From positions 1-7,145 of the forward strand of contig JBIOUF010000237.1 in the NCBI GenBank assembly GCA_044866695.1: a DNA stretch of 7,145 nucleotides, written 5' to 3'. Every line of letters begins with the position of its first letter. Position 1 is the first letter of the stretch. This DNA comes from JBIOUF01 sp044866695 (GTDB lineage: Bacteria > Actinomycetota > Actinomycetes > Propionibacteriales > Nocardioidaceae). The translations under genes were made by a program, and so were the position numbers. Below the pieces are notes generated by a model that was not told the DNA's origin, ran no database searches, and saw only the letters and a list, made by a program, of their open reading frames with translations. This document shows positions 5,116 through 7,145 of this stretch, piece by piece.

Positions 5116-5121
5116 TAGTCT
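5116..5121 (+). promoter_or_regulatory. Candidate -10 element (TAGTCT) for the thioesterase operon
   Basis: TAGTCT matches TANNNT and would start transcription near 5128, giving a leader of about 55 bases before the ATG at 5183. No recognisable -35 box lies 16-18 bases upstream. If this is the promoter, the hairpins at 4951-5025 are outside the thioesterase transcript. Confidence 0.35.
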
Positions 5122-5182
5122 CTCGCCCACCTCCGGGCGGTCGGTTCCCAGGCCTGTCTGGGGGACGGACGGAAGGGAACCC

Positions 5183-5671
5183 ATGGCCGACTCCGCCGGT
5201 GCCGCGCCGCGTCACGCCGCCGAGCGCGCGCTGACCCGCGAGGACTTCCCGGTGCTGTACCCGGTGACCACCCGGTGGTCGGACAACGACATGTTCGGCC
5301 ACCTCAACAACGCGGTCTACTACCAGCTCTTCGACACCGCCATCAACGGCTGGCTGGCCGAGGTCACCGGCGACGACCCGGTGAGGACCCGGGTGATCGG
5401 GGTGGTCGCGGAGTCGCGGTGCGTGTTCTTCGGCGAGGTCGGCTTCCCCGAGCCGGTGACGGTCGGGCTGCGGGTCGCCCGGCTCGGCCGCACCAGCGTC
5501 GGCTACGAGCTGGGCGTCTTCGGCGACGGCGAGCCGGCGATCGCGGCGTACGGGCAGTGGACACACGTGTACGTCGACCGCGAGACGCGTGTGCCGACCG
5601 AGCCGCCGCGGGCGTTCGTCGACGCCTTCGAGGGCGCCCGCGCCGGCACCCAGAGCGTGGCCTCGCGATGA
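5183..5671 (+). CDS. 4HBT-type hotdog-fold acyl-CoA thioesterase
   Basis: This 162-residue enzyme is predicted to hydrolyse an acyl- or aryl-CoA thioester in the cytoplasm; the acyl group is not known. The signature RWSDNDMFGHLNNAVYY (31-47) is the family's D-x-x-G-H-x-N-N-x-x-Y pattern. Asp36 is the best candidate for the catalytic carboxylate by comparison with 4-hydroxybenzoyl-CoA thioesterase. A hydrophobic helix follows (QLFDTAINGWL), then strands ESRCVFFGEV, EPVTVGLRVARLG and TSVGYELGVFG, and a closing QWTHVYVDRETRVPTEPP, all in the usual order. Length is normal for a single-domain hotdog protein with a short N-terminal extension. The ATG at 5183 is preceded by GGAAGGGA, and the open frame upstream of it is noise. 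Its TGA overlaps the dehydrogenase ATG as ATGA, so the two are probably translated together. Confidence 0.9.
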   Translation: MADSAGAAPRHAAERALTREDFPVLYPVTTRWSDNDMFGHLNNAVYYQLFDTAINGWLAEVTGDDPVRTRVIGVVAESRCVFFGEVGFPEPVTVGLRVARLGRTSVGYELGVFGDGEPAIAAYGQWTHVYVDRETRVPTEPPRAFVDAFEGARAGTQSVASR

Positions 5672-6783
5672 GGATCACCGGTGCGGTGCTGGAGGAGATC
5701 GGCCGGCCCCGTCCGTACGCCGCCTCCACGCCGATCGTCGTGACCGACCTCGAGCTCGACCCGCCCGGCCCCGGCGAGCTCCTGGTCCGCATCGAGGCGG
5801 CCGGGCTGTGCCACTCCGACCTGTCCGTCGTGGACGGCAACCGGGTCCGGCCGGTGCCGATGCTGCTGGGTCACGAGGCCGCCGGCGTCGTTGAGGAGAC
5901 CGGCGGCGGCGACGTCCTCGGCCTCACGGCGGGTCAGCGCGTCGTGATGACCTTCCTGCCCCGCTGCGGCCGGTGCGCGGCCTGCGCCACCGACGGCATC
6001 ACGCCGTGCGAGCCGGGCAGCCGGGCCAACGCGGCCGGCACGCTCCTCGGCGGCGACCTCCGCCTGCACCGCGGCGGCGACCCGGTGTACCACCACCTCG
6101 GGGTCTCGGCATTCGCCACGCACGCCGTCGTCGACGCCCGGTCGGTGGTCGCGGTGGACGACGACGTGCCGCCCGAGCTCGCCGCGGTGCTCGGCTGCGC
6201 GGTCCTCACCGGCGGCGGCGCGGTGCTCAACGCCGGCCGGCCGGTCGCGGGAGAGACCGTCGTCGTGGTCGGGCTGGGCGGTGTGGGGATGGCGGCCGTC
6301 CTGATGGCGCTCGCCCTGGACGGCGTACGCGTCGTCGCGGTGGACCCCCTGGAACCCAAGCGTGCGATGGCGCGCTCCTGGGGGGCCCACGCGACCGCCA
6401 CCCCCGCCGAGGCGCTCGCCGAGGGTCTCCGCGGGGACGTCGCGGTCGAGGCGGCCGGGGCGGTGCCGGCCTTCGAGACCGCCCTGGCGCTCACCGCTCC
6501 GGGCGGGCGGACCGTCACCGTCGGCCTGCCCGCGCCGGGCGCCATGGCGCAGGTCTCCCCGCTGACCCTGGTCGCCGAGGGCCGGACCGTCATCGGCAGC
6601 TACCTCGGCTCGTCGGTGCCGTCTCGGGACATCCCGCGGTTCGTCGGGCTCTGGCGCGAGGGCCGCCTGCCCGTAGAGCGCCTGGTCACCGGCGAGATCG
6701 GCCTCGACGAGGTCAACCGCGGCATGGACGACCTCGCCGACGGGCGAGCCGTTCGTCAGGTGATCCGGTTCCCGGCGGGATAG
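5668..6783 (+). CDS. Zinc-dependent alcohol dehydrogenase (MDR superfamily)
   Basis: This 371-residue medium-chain dehydrogenase is predicted to oxidise an alcohol, or reduce an aldehyde, with NAD(H). The catalytic-zinc ligands are visible: Cys48 in GLCHSDL, His69-Glu70 in GHEAAG, and Cys177 in LGCAVLTG. Cys100, Cys103, Cys106 and Cys114 form the structural-zinc lobe. The Rossmann motif GLGGVG is at 202-207, and Asp226 at the end of the next strand (VVAVD) favours NAD over NADP. The C-terminal segment (VERLVTGEIGLDEVNRGMDDL) is typical of the class III/mycothiol-dependent-like branch, but substrate assignment is not possible from this. All residues expected for activity are present. The start codon overlaps the thioesterase stop, and there is no separate ribosome site, so translation is probably coupled. 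The stop lies nine bases from the stop of the convergent membrane gene. Confidence 0.93.
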   Translation: MRITGAVLEEIGRPRPYAASTPIVVTDLELDPPGPGELLVRIEAAGLCHSDLSVVDGNRVRPVPMLLGHEAAGVVEETGGGDVLGLTAGQRVVMTFLPRCGRCAACATDGITPCEPGSRANAAGTLLGGDLRLHRGGDPVYHHLGVSAFATHAVVDARSVVAVDDDVPPELAAVLGCAVLTGGGAVLNAGRPVAGETVVVVGLGGVGMAAVLMALALDGVRVVAVDPLEPKRAMARSWGAHATATPAEALAEGLRGDVAVEAAGAVPAFETALALTAPGGRTVTVGLPAPGAMAQVSPLTLVAEGRTVIGSYLGSSVPSRDIPRFVGLWREGRLPVERLVTGEIGLDEVNRGMDDLADGRAVRQVIRFPAG

Positions 6784-6792
6784 CAGGTCAGG

Positions 6793-7145
6793 TCAGTGCA
6801 GGGCCGCCTTGAGCAGCGCGACCAGGACCCCGAGCGCTGCGCCGGCGACCGAGCACGCCAGGCTGCCTTGGACACCCAGACCGCCCCGGCGGCCGGCCAG
6901 GTAGCTGTACGCCGCCAGCAGCCCGATCGTGGCGTAGAGCGCGACCCACCCCGCGAGGCGCTGGTCGGCACCCAGGAGCTCGGCGAGCAGGAGGACCGCG
7001 AGTGGCAGCAGCGAGGCCGCCGCGATGGTCCACGTGTGGGCCACCGCGGTCCGCAGCGCCGCCAGCGGGTGATGACCTCGGCCGACCGCGCCGCCGATCG
7101 TGGCCGCATGGACGTGCGCGAGCCAGTAGACGAAGACGGTCCCGA
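6793..7145 (-). CDS. Small integral membrane protein, N-terminus outside the window
   Basis: The minus-strand frame is open from the right window edge to the TGA at 6793-6795, giving 116 codons without a convincing start. The GTG at 7044 is internal, because hydrophobic coding sequence with a TVFVYWLAHVHA segment continues upstream of it. Four membrane segments can be seen: the one cut by the edge, WTIAAASLLPLAVLLLAELL, WVALYATIGLLAAYSYLAG and a C-terminal SLACSVAGAALGVLVALL. The xVFWLAHVYA-like segment recalls an uncharacterised actinobacterial membrane protein family I have seen, but I cannot name a function. It is convergent with the dehydrogenase at only nine bases, and no terminator is evident between them. 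Confidence 0.6.
   Translation of the reverse strand, partial: GTVFVYWLAHVHAATIGGAVGRGHHPLAALRTAVAHTWTIAAASLLPLAVLLLAELLGADQRLAGWVALYATIGLLAAYSYLAGRRGGLGVQGSLACSVAGAALGVLVALLKAALH

Larger units (their letters stand above)
4749..5182. other. Divergent intergenic region (434 bp), no convincing gene, several inverted repeats
   Basis: This stretch separates the BCCT operon (leftward) from the thioesterase operon (rightward) and must hold both promoters. Open frames inside it translate to Arg/Pro/Ser-rich sequence with no domain and look spurious. It contains a nested inverted repeat at 4809-4861, an imperfect palindrome at 4927-4944, and two abutting hairpins at 4951-5025. A TANNNT box lies at 5116-5121. 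I could not match any riboswitch consensus I know, including the c-di-AMP ydaO type that might be expected before an osmolyte transporter. No confident promoter for the BCCT operon was found. Confidence 0.7.

Noticed and set aside
4777..5184. Small genes in the divergent intergenic region
   Set aside because: All frames there give Arg/Ser/Pro-rich translations without a ribosome site, domain or membrane segment.
5972..6812. A plus-strand open frame overlapping the dehydrogenase gene
   Set aside because: Its product is almost entirely Arg, Gly, Pro and Ala, a frame-shadow of the dehydrogenase, which has all its zinc ligands in the true frame.

Overview
The window is GC-rich chromosomal DNA with actinobacterial habits: GTG starts, leaderless-looking or weak promoters, ATGA stop/start overlaps, and a gene-end repeat built on TGGTTGAGCC/GTCGAAGG. 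From memory, that repeat style resembles Nocardioidaceae and related soil or marine actinobacteria. The family-level assignment is inference. No mobile element, CRISPR array, tRNA or rRNA was seen.

Layout. (1) Positions 3-1653, plus strand: the C-terminal end of a type I restriction subunit HsdR (cut by the window edge), a complete GNAT acetyltransferase (471-1088), and a small acidic protein of unknown function (1219-1653). (2) Positions 1679-1739: a gene-end inverted repeat between convergent genes. (3) Positions 4748-1755, minus strand: a three-gene unit, read in the order BCCT-family compatible-solute transporter, Hsp20 small heat-shock chaperone, and lipoprotein substrate-binding protein of the glycine betaine/osmoprotectant ABC family. 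The gaps are 25 nt and then a 4-nt ATGA overlap. (4) Positions 4749-5182: a 434-bp divergent intergenic region with no convincing gene but several inverted repeats, including two hairpins that abut exactly (4951-4987 and 4988-5025). (5) Positions 5183-6783, plus strand: a 4HBT-type hotdog thioesterase and a zinc-dependent alcohol dehydrogenase, again with an ATGA overlap. (6) Positions 6793-7145, minus strand: the C-terminal part of a small integral membrane protein, convergent with the dehydrogenase.

How the genes may work together. The minus-strand unit reads as an osmotic/thermal stress cassette: a secondary transporter for betaine-like solutes, a holdase chaperone, and an extracytoplasmic osmolyte-binding lipoprotein with no ABC permease or ATPase beside it. 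The thioesterase/dehydrogenase pair looks like a small two-step metabolic module acting on an acyl-CoA and an alcohol or aldehyde; the substrates cannot be read from sequence. The HsdR end implies a type I restriction-modification locus to the left of the window.

Nothing here is a clearly new defence or mobile system. The best candidates for a second look are the stress cassette with its orphan binding protein and the structured intergenic region in front of it.
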